Below are positions 53,801 through 62,548 of a stretch of 64,000 nt of DNA, one piece after another (the stretch's first letter is position 1; each line of letters starts with the position of its first letter). This stretch comes from Paenibacillus plantarum. Lineage in GTDB: Bacteria; Bacillota; Bacilli; Paenibacillales; NBRC-103111. A model generated the notes under the pieces. That model was not told the origin of the DNA and searched no databases. It was given only the letters and a program-made list of their open reading frames with translations. The stretch is from contig NZ_WHNY01000057.1 of the NCBI RefSeq assembly GCF_013141695.1, positions 109,603 through 173,602 of the forward strand. Direction: 5' to 3'. Made by a program: the position numbers and the translations under genes.

Positions 53801-54708
53801 GAACCCCGTCCATCACCTTGAAGAATAGAGATTCCATTCGAATCTTCAGTAGCAACAACAATATCCGCATAACCATCCCCATTCATATCCCCAATAACAG
53901 ATGCTTTTGGTCTAGCACCAACTGCATATACGTTAGACGAAACCGTCAAGTTCCCATTATTAGTTAAAATAGAAACAGTCCCATCTCCACTATTGGTAAC
54001 GACTATATCTAAGTTGCTATCCCCGTTAATTTCACCCGCAGTAATAGAACTAGGATTAGCTCCTACTCGAAGTGGAACTGGCTCACTGAATTTAAGCGTC
54101 CCATCCGGTTGTACGCCTTGACCAAGTAACCATACAATGTGGTGTTTACTTGTAAGAGAGTCATAATTAGATACAGCCAAATCCATTATCGAATCATTGT
54201 TGAAATCCCCTATCGTTACTGAACTAGGCGTAAATGTGTTGTAGCCAACACTATCGATATAGACATTATAGTTTACTGTGGACTTAAACTCCCCGCCTTC
54301 TTGACCTAACAACACCGAAACCGTACTAGACGCATAATCAGGATGTCCATTCCCATTATTAGCTGTGACAACATCAACGATGTTGTCACCATTCAGATCT
54401 CCAACAGCTACACCACTGGGTTTAATACCAACCGGATATTGTTTCTCCTGATAATGACCAGAACCATCATTAAGTAATATAGAAATCTGGTTATAATATG
54501 AGTTCGCCGTTACAAGATCAGGTAGTCCATCTTGATTAAAATCACCAACAGCGGCCGCATTTGGCTGAGCGCCTAATCCGATGTTCTCCGCTCCTTCAAA
54601 GTTTGATTTACCTAATGCAGTAGTAGGTAGAATAAGTACAAATACACATAGACTTAAAACTATTAATTTCAATCTCCTAAAACTAACTTTTTTCGCCATA
54701 ATTCCCAA
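50806..54708 (-). CDS. SLH-anchored FG-GAP/VCBS and Calx-beta surface protein
   Basis: 1300 residues, TTG start at 54708, chosen because AGGGGGG lies 9 nt upstream. Signal peptide 1-33 (ALG-K). Residues about 35-755 hold fourteen FG-GAP/VCBS repeats with Ca-binding D-x-N/D-x-D-x-x-x-D loops (for example GDFNQDGLPD, ADLDGDGDLD, FDFDGDGNLD). 14 is twice seven, so two seven-bladed beta-propellers are likely. A Calx-beta domain follows (about 761-869), then a 240-residue unassigned domain, then three SLH repeats (about 1114-1300) that bind pyruvylated cell-wall polymer. Probable adhesin or polysaccharide-binding surface protein. Monocistronic. Confidence 0.9.
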   Translation of the reverse strand: MGIMAKKVSFRRLKLIVLSLCVFVLILPTTALGKSNFEGAENIGLGAQPNAAAVGDFNQDGLPDLVTANSYYNQISILLNDGSGHYQEKQYPVGIKPSGVAVGDLNGDNIVDVVTANNGNGHPDYASSTVSVLLGQEGGEFKSTVNYNVYIDSVGYNTFTPSSVTIGDFNNDSIMDLAVSNYDSLTSKHHIVWLLGQGVQPDGTLKFSEPVPLRVGANPSSITAGEINGDSNLDIVVTNSGDGTVSILTNNGNLTVSSNVYAVGARPKASVIGDMNGDGYADIVVATEDSNGISILQGDGRGSFKDAVKFKARCESPVSLALADLDGDGDLDLAVGCSEAAQVSILLNDSAESQLSLQAAVSYAVQGYYSSVVIADFNSDDKLDVVATNFDTFGNNVNYAALLLGRGDGTLLASVNYDVSGSEPVSVTSFDFDGDGNLDIATADYKSNNVSVMRGNGRGQFAAADNYNVGSKPAQIVSGDLNLDGKPDLVIANSGGNRITTLLNNGQGLFIKNEFESSAESNSRARTLTIADFNGDNNPDIAVAHIESNLLSVMLGDGKGEFQAKDHPADSQIDSPVSIVSGHFNNDDMIDLAIANTGTKQVYILHGQGDGTFTSGDQYGWGSNAPQSLATGDFNRDGWEDIAVAYSSPSYSLRILFGDPTGTFRDAMIHPFPEEIRSLKVGDFNGDEKLDIAVAVTYLQHVYVFMGDGNGSFGLENKYSTDVTPWSVAVGDFNDDGKDDIATANRYADNVTIINSFPPKWKVKLGATTYSAKENSGSAKVTVIREGSSTGVTSVVYATSDGTAKAGVDYTATTGTLQFQDGETSQFFMIPIVNNHIVTGTKSLNVQLSAPSADAVIGTPSTAVLQIVKEDLPSSESGSSATQPEISIILDGVKLDKLTTLKEVVVGGQSTTIVSIDNEKLMAVLEGKNNQKLIIPVTSNSDVIQTDLNGKMIKSLGKTNTIIEIGTNNAIYTIQSNQIKIDQIASQFGNNVKVEDIKLSIRMGKPSTESKKLLDSAAANQNVTLIAPAINFEIIATYGDRTIKIDRFDRYVSREIVLPNSIDSTQITTGVVLNEDGTISHIPTNVFTKDGKPHAVLNSLTNSTYSIIWNSKKFADVQGHWSQNDVNNMASRLIVDGVTTTSFQPDQDVNRAEFLAIVVRALGLKSVEQINLPQDVKSSDWYASVVQAALTYQLVQGYEDNTFRPNQTITRQEAAVILSRAMAITSLTSTVTDAEANKALSPFEDSQQVSGWAKNAVALMVINNIMQGDNQYLTAASHLTRAQTAAIVTRLLQQAKLINK

Positions 54709-54758
54709 AATATTTAACCCCCCTTACATATTTCGACACGTTTACTAGCGCAACCATA

Positions 54759-54801
54759 CCATAAAATATTCCAGTTGAATACCACAAAATATTCCAATTG
54801 A
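54759..54801 (-). promoter_or_regulatory. Direct repeats upstream of the surface-protein gene
   Basis: CCATAAAATATTCCAGTTGA (54759-54778) and CCACAAAATATTCCAATTGA (54782-54801): 18 of 20 identical, 23 bp apart, 50-95 bp before the start codon. Probable operator. 54802-54920 is AT-rich without a gene. Confidence 0.5.
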
Positions 54802-54920
54802 TCAATATAAATATAGTCACCCATCTGACTCTATGTAGCATTAAGAACACAATATGTTTCATAAAATAGTAAACTAACCAATACTTAAAAGAATAAAGAT
54901 TTAAGCACGTATAAACACAT

Positions 54921-54965
54921 AGAGGCTGCCACCAAGGTTTGAAAAGAACCTTAGAGTCAGCCTCT
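54921..54965. other. Inverted repeat after the 55005 lipoprotein gene
   Basis: AGAGGCTG ... AAGGTT ... AACCTT ... CAGCCTCT; terminator-like hairpin but with no T-run on the minus strand. Confidence 0.55.
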
Positions 54966-55004
54966 TGGCTTTATTTCTGCTTGGACTGAGCCGCTTTCTG
55001 GGCA

Positions 55005-56411
55005 TCATCCGGCTTGTTTGGCTTGCAATAATTGTTGTTGTCCCTTATCTTCAATCGTCTTAAGTGCCTCATCAGCTGATTTCTTTCCATCGATGACGGC
55101 CTGAATTTCTTGATTTGCAAGCAAACTGAACGGCTGGTAGAAGCCACTTGGGATTTTCTCATAACCTTTAGTAATCTTGTCAGGGTTAGGTTTCAGGAGA
55201 AAAAATGGCTCTAAATTATGGCCGTTCCTCTCTTTGGAATACGTGGTGCGGGTCATCAGGCTGCTCGAAGATTTCGATATGACTCTAGCGAATTCATCGC
55301 TGTTGATATATTTCATGAATTCCCAGGCTGCGCGTGTATTGGGCGATTGGGCATTGATGCCAAATACATTGGATACGGAAATACTGTTAGAAAAGTCCGG
55401 ATTATTCGGATCAACGGGAACCGTGACGATATCCCAATTGATAGGCTTCACATCTTTCAGGCGGTCTTTGGCATCTTGCAGATTTTGCATCATATAGTTG
55501 CCGTCAATAGTCATCGCAACCTTACCCATGGCGAACATATTCCCTTTGAGATAATCCTCGTACATTCTCGGTGCATTAGAATCGGCGTTTTGATTTTTTG
55601 GCGTGTACAACGCACCTGATTTCAGAGAGTCGACGGTAAGCTGCAATACCTTCTTCCAGGCATCTGTCTGGATCGTCAGTTTCATCTGCTCAGGATCGAT
55701 GTAAGACAGACCCAGCGTCGTGCCGATGCTGCTCATATATTGATAGGCGACTCCTTCACTCATGTAAGAATATGCGGAAAATCCGTAAATTCGCTGATCT
55801 CCCTGACCGTCGGTCGGAAATCGTTTGGCGAGATTAAGGACATCTTCCCAGTTCATCTTATTTTTCGGAAACTCTATGCCATACTGCTCGAATAGATCCT
55901 TGTTATAGTAAAGAGCCTGACTGTAGAAGTCTGGTGAAAGTCCATATAATTTGCCCTCGCCTTTGAGCTTAATCGTTTCCAGTGCAGCTGGAAGGATATG
56001 CTCCACATCGAATTTATCTTGCTTTATGACATCGTCTAGCGCATACAGACTTCCTTTTTCTACGAACTTTTCAAGTTGGTCGGTACCGTTAATAAGGAGA
56101 ACATCCGGTTTTTCTTCATCGATGAGTTTATCAAGCTCTTCCTGAGGATCTTTGCCGGGTCCATAAATGCCTTGATTCGATATGACCTCTACTTCAATAT
56201 TCGGATTTTTGGCCATGAAAAGATTACCATACTGTTGATAAAATGAATTCTTGTCATAATACATCACTCTAATCGTTGCTTTCTCGTCTTTCCCCAGCTT
56301 CTTAAGAGATCCTGCTTCTCTTGTAGTACTACTTGCCTTCTCCGTAAAATTACACCCTGTCAGCGCGGCAGTTACCGCAATCGCAGTAAGTGTACACATC
56401 CAACGTTTCAT
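55005..56411 (-). CDS. Extracellular sugar-binding lipoprotein (family 1)
   Basis: 468 residues. Lipobox LTGC, Cys20. SBP_bac_1 fold beginning TIRVMYYDKNSFYQQYG and with GLSPDFYSQALYYNKDLFEQYGI, AWEFMKYINSDEFARV segments. No permease genes adjoin, so it is an orphan binding protein that uses transporters elsewhere or serves as a sensor input. The C-terminus is rich in Gln/Lys. Confidence 0.82.
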   Translation of the reverse strand: MKRWMCTLTAIAVTAALTGCNFTEKASSTTREAGSLKKLGKDEKATIRVMYYDKNSFYQQYGNLFMAKNPNIEVEVISNQGIYGPGKDPQEELDKLIDEEKPDVLLINGTDQLEKFVEKGSLYALDDVIKQDKFDVEHILPAALETIKLKGEGKLYGLSPDFYSQALYYNKDLFEQYGIEFPKNKMNWEDVLNLAKRFPTDGQGDQRIYGFSAYSYMSEGVAYQYMSSIGTTLGLSYIDPEQMKLTIQTDAWKKVLQLTVDSLKSGALYTPKNQNADSNAPRMYEDYLKGNMFAMGKVAMTIDGNYMMQNLQDAKDRLKDVKPINWDIVTVPVDPNNPDFSNSISVSNVFGINAQSPNTRAAWEFMKYINSDEFARVISKSSSSLMTRTTYSKERNGHNLEPFFLLKPNPDKITKGYEKIPSGFYQPFSLLANQEIQAVIDGKKSADEALKTIEDKGQQQLLQAKQAG

Positions 56412-56524
56412 TTGATTCCCTCCATATTGTTATTATTACCAAATATAGTCATAATTCTTTCACTATCATACTCATATAAGAGTTAAAATACAAATTATAC
56501 CAAATTTAGTAGAGTTGAAGATGC

Positions 56525-56773
56525 CTAATCGTGAACCGCTCCACGAACGCTTGTGAAGGAGCCCGTTCTGATTTGTGCCTCGTCCACCAGGTGAATGATT
56601 TTTGAAATCGTTGTATCTTCAACTGTTTTGGTTACTTTTACTTCCAAATAGCCTTCTTCATTGAGCGTACCTGCAAAAACTTCATCAGTGATGCTCTTAT
56701 TTACTAGAATCCATTCGCCGGTGATGGCTGCTTGATTGATGGTAGAGCTGCCTTTAATAACTACTCCATCCAT
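56525..56773 (-). pseudogene. Fragment of a heavy-metal P-type ATPase
   Basis: 82-residue open stretch equal to the actuator domain of CadA/ZosA-type ATPases: DGVVIKGSSTINQAAITGE ... VFAGTLNEEGYLEVKVTKTVEDTTISKIIHLVDEAQ. The invariant TGES reads TGEW. Near 56575 a frameshift occurs; the next frame continues ERAPSQAFVERF, the expected downstream sequence, then meets a stop. No N- or C-terminal parts of the pump remain. A clear relic, not a working gene. Confidence 0.85.
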
Positions 56774-56903
56774 CGCGAGCTTTTAACACGTTCATATCAA
56801 ACTGAAGCCGTAACAAGTTCATGATTCCTAATGATGCATAAATTTGGAAATTACATCAATACTATGTACAACTAAGCCCTATTCCCCCATGCAGGAGGCT
56901 TTC

Positions 56904-58406
56904 ATGACAAACGACGAGCACGAGTTGGATATGGAGTTGACCGTTAGTCTAACAGATAACTTGCTGGAGATCACACAAGGACTTGGAAACAGCAATGATG
57001 TTGCTATCCGGGAATTCCAAATTGATCTTGGCGATAATCATTCCATAGACGGAGCCGTTATCTATATGGCTGGCCTCTCTAACCTCCACTCCATGATCGA
57101 CACTTTGCTAACCTGCTGCAAGAACGGCGAACAGCAACACTTGAATCCCGAAGATTTGTTAGGGTATTTGGAGAATATTGTCGTATCGCAGGGCACAGTA
57201 GAAAATTTTGATGATATGGATGATCTCTTTGAGGCGTTATTATCCGGTAACAGTATTTTGCTGCTTGATGGATGTCGACGGGTCTTAGCGATTAGAACCA
57301 CAGAGCTAACGGCGCGCCAGGTAGAAGAACCGAATGTGCAATCGGTTGTCCGTGGGCCCAGGGAAGGTTTTACTGAGGTACTGCAATGGAATACAGCTAT
57401 GCTTCGCCGTAAAATTAAAGACCGCAATCTCTGGATGGAAACGATGAAAATTGGCAAAGTGACGAAAACAGATGTCGTAGTCGCCTACGTTAAAAACATC
57501 GTGTCTGAAGAGGTGCTCGAAGAAGTAAAGATCAGATTGTCCCTCATTGATATAGATGCGATCCTAGAGAGCAACTACATTGAGGAGCTGATTGAAGATA
57601 AGCAAAACACGCCATTTTCAACTGTTTTCAACTCAGAGCGTCCCGATGTGATTGCAGCTGGATTAATGGAAGGAAGAGTTGCCATTCTTGTGGACGGAAC
57701 GCCATTTGCCCTGCTTGTTCCAGCATTGTTCAGCCACTTCTTTCAATCCAGCGAGGATTATTACCAGCCGGCTAATTTCTCCTCCTTGATTCGTCTGCTT
57801 CGCTTTTTGTCTTTTGGATTGGCACTTTTAACACCTTCTTTTTATATTGCCGTTACAACCTTTCATCAGGAAATGCTGCCGACCACATTGCTCTATAATT
57901 TAGCAAGTCAACGTGAAGGTGTTCCTTTCCCGGCATTTATTGAAGCGATTATGATGGAGATTACGTTCGAAATTTTAAGAGAAGCCAGTGTGCGGATGCC
58001 TAAAACCGTTGGACAGTCTATTTCAATTGTAGGCACGCTTGTAATTGGTCAGGCTGCTGTGGAAGCAGGTCTCGTAAGTGCGGCAATGGTTATTGTTGTA
58101 TCGATCACAGCAATGTCCAACTTTGTACTTCCCGCATTTAACCTTGGCATCACGATTCGCATCATACGGTTTTTGCTTATGATGCTGGCTGCCACTTTTG
58201 GTTTGTTTGGCATATTTGTCGGAATCATCGCATTGGTCATTCATTTGTGCGGGATTTCCTCATTTGGCGTTCCCTATATGTCGCCTTTTGCTCCATTCCA
58301 TTTATCCGATCAGAAAGACACTTTAGTCCGCTTTACTTTCCCGAATATGATTACTCGCCCCAAAGTCTTCCGACAAAAAAATCTCGTTCGTCAGAAACGC
58401 CGATGA
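56904..58406 (+). CDS. Spore germination protein, GerA-type A subunit
   Basis: 500 residues from ATG 56904 (AGGAGG site, 7 nt). Large cytosolic N-terminal part followed by five or six membrane helices (about 290-460). Family marks: FGVPYMSPFAP-like GISSFGVPYMSPFAPFH near the end, LREASVRMPKTVGQSISIVGTLVIGQAAVEAG. Forms the channel-like part of a germinant receptor in the spore inner membrane. First gene of a four-gene operon A-C-small-B. Confidence 0.93.
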   Translation: MTNDEHELDMELTVSLTDNLLEITQGLGNSNDVAIREFQIDLGDNHSIDGAVIYMAGLSNLHSMIDTLLTCCKNGEQQHLNPEDLLGYLENIVVSQGTVENFDDMDDLFEALLSGNSILLLDGCRRVLAIRTTELTARQVEEPNVQSVVRGPREGFTEVLQWNTAMLRRKIKDRNLWMETMKIGKVTKTDVVVAYVKNIVSEEVLEEVKIRLSLIDIDAILESNYIEELIEDKQNTPFSTVFNSERPDVIAAGLMEGRVAILVDGTPFALLVPALFSHFFQSSEDYYQPANFSSLIRLLRFLSFGLALLTPSFYIAVTTFHQEMLPTTLLYNLASQREGVPFPAFIEAIMMEITFEILREASVRMPKTVGQSISIVGTLVIGQAAVEAGLVSAAMVIVVSITAMSNFVLPAFNLGITIRIIRFLLMMLAATFGLFGIFVGIIALVIHLCGISSFGVPYMSPFAPFHLSDQKDTLVRFTFPNMITRPKVFRQKNLVRQKRR

Positions 58407-58419
58407 GGAGGCTAATCCT

Positions 58420-59622
58420 TTGAAACGTGCGATAACCACTGGTTTATGTCTATTTTCACTATTTTCCCTGTTAACGGGTTGTTGGAGTCGTCATGAATTG
58501 AATGATATCAGTATTGCGGTAGGAATGGGGATTGACCTGGTCGGAGAACGCTACAAAATTACGATTCAAACCGTTAATCCGAGCCAGGTCGCTGTAAAAA
58601 AAGGAGCCTCCAGTAATTCTCCCGCTGTTATCACGTATGAAGAAACCGGAATGACGGTTCCTGAAGCCATATCCCGATTGAGCGTTAAAGCACCGCGATA
58701 CTTGCATTTCTCTCATCTGAGAATGGTCGTAATCGGCGAGGATGTCGCTCGAGAAGGCATTAGCAAACCGCTTGATTTTCTTTCCCGTAATATGGATATG
58801 CGTACTGATTTTTATTTCATCGTCGCCAGACAGGCAAAAGCTTCTGAAATATTAAAAGTAATTAGCGCCATTGATCCGATTCCCGCGAACAACATGTATA
58901 CAAAGCTTGAGACCTCTGATAAATATTGGGCTGCTACAGGAAGTATGAATCTTAATCGTTTACTTCAGGAACTAGGAACTCATGGGAAAAGTCCCGCCCT
59001 GACTGGGATTGAAATTATTGGCACCAAAAAAATGGGGGAACAGACCGCAAACACGCAATACGTAGAACCACCTGCCTTATTAAAGTATGCTGGAATGGCT
59101 GTTTTCAAACAGGACCGATTTGTTGGCTGGCTGGATGAGAACGATGTAAAAGCTTTAAATTATGTGCAAAATTCTGTACACCAAAGTACAGGCTATATTC
59201 CATGTCCGGGATCTACGGGAAATATTACGGTGCAGGCGATTCGTTCCCACACCGTCATCCATCCGCATCTTGTGAATGGAACTCCCGAATTCGATGTCAA
59301 TGTTGGAATTGATGGTGATATTGCCGATGTCGAATGTAAAATCGACCTATCTCAAGCTTCTGTCGTTGATGAGTTACAACAACTGAACAACAACAAATTG
59401 GAAAGCAGCATGCAACAATCCATCGCGAAAATACAGAAAAATTTAGGGGCCGATATTTACGGCTTTGGAAATACGTTTCATCATAAGTTCCCCAAATCTT
59501 GGCATCAGATCAAGGATTGGAACGAAGCTTTTCGAACAATCAAAGTGAGAGTTCATGTGGATTCGAAACTTCGCCGGATAGGGACTATTCTGCAACCGAT
59601 CGATAATATAACGACAGAATAA
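58420..59622 (+). CDS. Spore germination lipoprotein, GerA-type C subunit
   Basis: 400 residues from TTG 58420 (GAGGAGGC site). Lipobox LLTGC, Cys21, and the Ger(x)C opening GCWSRHELNDISIAVGMGID. Sits outside the spore inner membrane and helps the receptor assemble. 13 bp after the A subunit. Confidence 0.93.
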   Translation: MKRAITTGLCLFSLFSLLTGCWSRHELNDISIAVGMGIDLVGERYKITIQTVNPSQVAVKKGASSNSPAVITYEETGMTVPEAISRLSVKAPRYLHFSHLRMVVIGEDVAREGISKPLDFLSRNMDMRTDFYFIVARQAKASEILKVISAIDPIPANNMYTKLETSDKYWAATGSMNLNRLLQELGTHGKSPALTGIEIIGTKKMGEQTANTQYVEPPALLKYAGMAVFKQDRFVGWLDENDVKALNYVQNSVHQSTGYIPCPGSTGNITVQAIRSHTVIHPHLVNGTPEFDVNVGIDGDIADVECKIDLSQASVVDELQQLNNNKLESSMQQSIAKIQKNLGADIYGFGNTFHHKFPKSWHQIKDWNEAFRTIKVRVHVDSKLRRIGTILQPIDNITTE

Positions 59623-59632
59623 GGTGCGACTC

Positions 59633-59866
59633 ATGCTGCTCTTAATCGGGGTTATCCTCACATTAACATGGACGGTTTGGAAGGAAATTCCTCATTTGTG
59701 GAAACAAAAAAAACGCAAAGAACTATGGCTACTTGCTTTAGCCACACTGTGCATCACCGTGCTTGGGACACTGCAAAGTTTGAATACCCGTTTACCTAAT
59801 CCGCTTAGTTGGCTTGCAGCGATATTAGGACCCTATCCTAAAGCCATTTATTCGCTATTTCAATAA
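59633..59866 (+). CDS. Small membrane protein in the germination operon
   Basis: 77 residues from ATG 59633 (TAAGGTG site); a GTG 9 bp earlier is within that site. Two hydrophobic helices (about 2-16 and 36-50) with a basic loop (KQKKRKE). Position between the C and B subunit genes matches GerD-like small membrane additions seen in some ger operons, but I cannot name the family. Confidence 0.7.
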   Translation: MLLLIGVILTLTWTVWKEIPHLWKQKKRKELWLLALATLCITVLGTLQSLNTRLPNPLSWLAAILGPYPKAIYSLFQ

Positions 59867-59881
59867 GAGGGGGCCGATTCC

Positions 59882-60991
59882 ATGGAGAAGCAACAAATCA
59901 TTAGCAAAAGCTCTTTTGCCATACTCGTTACTTTTTTCATGATCGGCACGTCCATTCTTATTACACCTTCAGGGCTTGCTCTCGTGGCAAAGCAAGATGC
60001 ATGGCTAGCGTGTATCGTCGGTGTTGGTTTCAATCTTTTGAATTTCCTTTTGTATCATGTATTAGGGGAGCGCTTTGCTGGGAAAACCTTTGTCCAATAT
60101 TGTGAAACGGTGCTTGGCAAATGGGCAGGCAAAGCAATTTCCCTGGCCTTTGTCTTGTTTTTTTATTTGCTGGCTTCGTTGATGATCGGGGATCTAGGTT
60201 ATTTCGTAACCTCGCAGATCATGCAGGAAACGCCGATTGAAGCTTTGCAGATGCTATTTACCCTTATCGTTGTGTTTGCCGTCCGATCGGGATTTGTCGT
60301 GTATACGAGGGCAGCCGTGGTTTTTTTCCCATGGCTGATTCTCTTATTTTTGCTGCTCATTTTGCCGTTATTTCCCAAATTTAATATGGGAAACTTTCTG
60401 CCGGTTATGGAATTTGGCATAAAGCCAATTCTACGAGGCGGATTTACATTTTATGGATTGCAAGAGATGATTGTACTGCTCATGTTTTATCCGTTCGTTT
60501 CCAATGCGAAAGGTCGTAAAAGCAGCTTTGTTATGGGGATTGGGGTAGGTGGCGCTATTCTTCTTATGACAACGATCGGAAGCATAGCCGTACTGGGGGA
60601 AGAGCTAACATCAAACCAATTGTTTCCAGCCTACACACTAGCCAAAAATATTAGTATCGGCCATTTCCTTGAACGGGTCGAAGGCATTTTGATATCCATT
60701 TGGATTCTATCCACTTTCCTTAAAATTGTTCTCACCTTCCATGCATCTCTGTTGGGATTCGCCCAAATTATGAACATCAAGGATGAGAAACCTCTAGTCG
60801 TTCCTCTTGCATTGGGGATGATTATTCTCTCGCTGATGTGCTACCCCAACACGATCTTTATCAATGATTTTCTGTCCAAAAATTGGGCGCCATTCGCACT
60901 TATCTTCACCCTTTTTTTACCGTTTCTACTTCTCGTTGCGTCTTGGTTTACACAAAAACGCAAGCCTGCCGCACCGGTAAATGAATCGTGA
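59882..60991 (+). CDS. Spore germination permease, GerA-type B subunit
   Basis: 369 residues, ten membrane helices, spore germination permease family (APC-like fold). Opening IISKSSFAILVTFFMIGTSILITPSGLA is typical. AGAGGGGG site before ATG 59882. Believed to bind the nutrient germinant. The operon order A-C-x-B differs from the classic A-B-C. Confidence 0.93.
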   Translation: MEKQQIISKSSFAILVTFFMIGTSILITPSGLALVAKQDAWLACIVGVGFNLLNFLLYHVLGERFAGKTFVQYCETVLGKWAGKAISLAFVLFFYLLASLMIGDLGYFVTSQIMQETPIEALQMLFTLIVVFAVRSGFVVYTRAAVVFFPWLILLFLLLILPLFPKFNMGNFLPVMEFGIKPILRGGFTFYGLQEMIVLLMFYPFVSNAKGRKSSFVMGIGVGGAILLMTTIGSIAVLGEELTSNQLFPAYTLAKNISIGHFLERVEGILISIWILSTFLKIVLTFHASLLGFAQIMNIKDEKPLVVPLALGMIILSLMCYPNTIFINDFLSKNWAPFALIFTLFLPFLLLVASWFTQKRKPAAPVNES

Positions 60992-61015
60992 ACGAACGAG
61001 AACCTACAAGGGCCG

Positions 61016-61168
61016 GTGGTTCCATTCATACTGCTAGTTCAACCGCATCTTCTGGATATGCGACCCATTAGTGGAATCATCCTTTCCATGGACGGGGTCC
61101 AATCGGAAAAGGGAAACGAGATGCTGTACGTCATCCGCGAAGTATTCAGCGGCACCATTCTTGCAGCC
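61016..61168 (+). pseudogene. Transposase fragment (DGVQSEKGNE type)
   Basis: A reading frame with GIILSMDGVQSEKGNEMLYV and IREVFSGTILAA, matching the catalytic core start of a DDE transposase with the DGxQPEKGNE signature. Only about 40 residues survive; it then runs into the next fragment. Not a working gene. Confidence 0.6.
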
Positions 61169-61173
61169 CACAA

Positions 61174-61392
61174 ATGGCATTTCAAGAAAGTGAGGATTTC
61201 AAAGCAAAGTCGAAGGAACGCTACAAAATTGAAGCCAAAAACAGTGAATTAAAGCACAGACACGGGTATGATGTAGCCACTTCCGCGGGTCTATTAGGTA
61301 TGGAACTTCAGGGAGCAATGACGATTTTTGCGGTGAATCTAAAAACGAATTTTGAAGCTAAACGATTAAAATTGGAAGTCCTAAAAGGCTAA
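61174..61392 (+). pseudogene. IS1182-type transposase C-terminal fragment
   Basis: Frame reading ESEDFKAKSKERYKIEAKNS and ELKHRHGYDVATSAGLLGME, LQGAMTIFAVNLK: the C-terminal end of IS1182-family transposases. The remaining four fifths are missing. Directly abuts an unrelated transposase fragment, so two elements have recombined or decayed together. Confidence 0.75.
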
Positions 61393-61400
61393 ATACAGCA

Positions 61401-61443
61401 AAAAAAGAAGACATCTACCATTTTGGAAGATGTCTTCTTTTTG
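61401..61443. terminator. Bidirectional terminator
   Basis: AAAGAAGACATCT ... AGATGTCTTCTTT with A and T tracts; ends the transposase relic/ger side. 61444-61628 has nothing else recognised. Confidence 0.85.
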
Positions 61444-61628
61444 TAAATTAACTACCCTTTAAATTAAAAGGCTAGTCCTTCTGTGTCCTTTATGCCGGCT
61501 GCTGTTTTTTGGAGTTTATTGAGCTATCGTTCCTAGATAGCGTAATGATCGTTACTAATATCTTTGACCACTATGGGCTTCAAATAAAATGTTCCACGCA
61601 TCCCTTATGAAAAAACAGTAAAAGCTCA

Positions 61629-62333
61629 TTAATCCATATATTGCTCGTCTGGCTCATGTAAAGCCGCAGCCAAGATTTTCTCTGCGACCATTTCAGGAGT
61701 ATCTATTGGAGAAGAAGATCCTTGTCGCTGTTGCTCGCGAGCACCAAGTGCGTTTTTACCAAAATCCGTTGCGGTTGAGCGCGGATAGACGGTAATTACA
61801 CGGATTTGATCTGAGGCTAATTCATCTCGAGCTGTATCGGAAATCATATTCAAAGCAGCTTTGGTTGCAGCATAGGCGCCCAATCCAGCAATATGCATCT
61901 TGGATACCACCGAACTTATATTGATGATCAGCCCTCCCCCTTGCCCTCGCATGACAGGGATGGCAGATTGCATAGCTGCTAACGGTCCTAGCACATTGAG
62001 GTCGAGGATCTTGCGAAAGTCATCAGGATTTAGGTCAGCGACCTTGCCAACTACAGCTTGTCCTACGTTATTGATGACAACATCTAGGCGGCCAAAGCGG
62101 CGAAACGTTTCCTCAATGACTCTTTCTACTTGCTTAGGATCACTCACGTCAGCCGGCATAGCGACAGCGTCAATACCCTGGCTCTGCAATTCCTTGGCGA
62201 GATGATTTAGTGCATCGGCAGATCGAGCTACCAGTGCTAATTTAGCACCGGCAGTGGCAAAACTGCGTACTGTGGCTAAGCCGATACCAGCGGATGCTCC
62301 TGTAATAAGAACGACCTTGTCACGAATTTCCAT
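61629..62333 (-). CDS. Short-chain dehydrogenase
   Basis: 234 residues. TGASAGIGLATVRSFA, NNVGQAV and catalytic YAATKAAL. Typical SDR with NADP preference suggested by Arg after the glycine loop (ARSADAL). Divergent from the LysR gene at 62549, its likely regulator. Confidence 0.85.
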   Translation of the reverse strand: MEIRDKVVLITGASAGIGLATVRSFATAGAKLALVARSADALNHLAKELQSQGIDAVAMPADVSDPKQVERVIEETFRRFGRLDVVINNVGQAVVGKVADLNPDDFRKILDLNVLGPLAAMQSAIPVMRGQGGGLIINISSVVSKMHIAGLGAYAATKAALNMISDTARDELASDQIRVITVYPRSTATDFGKNALGAREQQRQGSSSPIDTPEMVAEKILAAALHEPDEQYMD

Positions 62334-62548
62334 AATAAATGTTCCTTTCTTGGAGGAGATTAGCCAAACCGGTTCTGAGAAGAAGCGGTCCAGCAGTCCC
62401 GAAAAATTAAATCAATGAATGAAATAAGCAAGCTTTAAAGTGCTATGCTCTTTTCAACTCTAATGTTACAGTTGGAGAACTTGATACGGAAGTTCAAATA
62501 AGTTAGCATGGTATCAACTATTGGTTTATGCAACAGGAGGTTCTTTGA

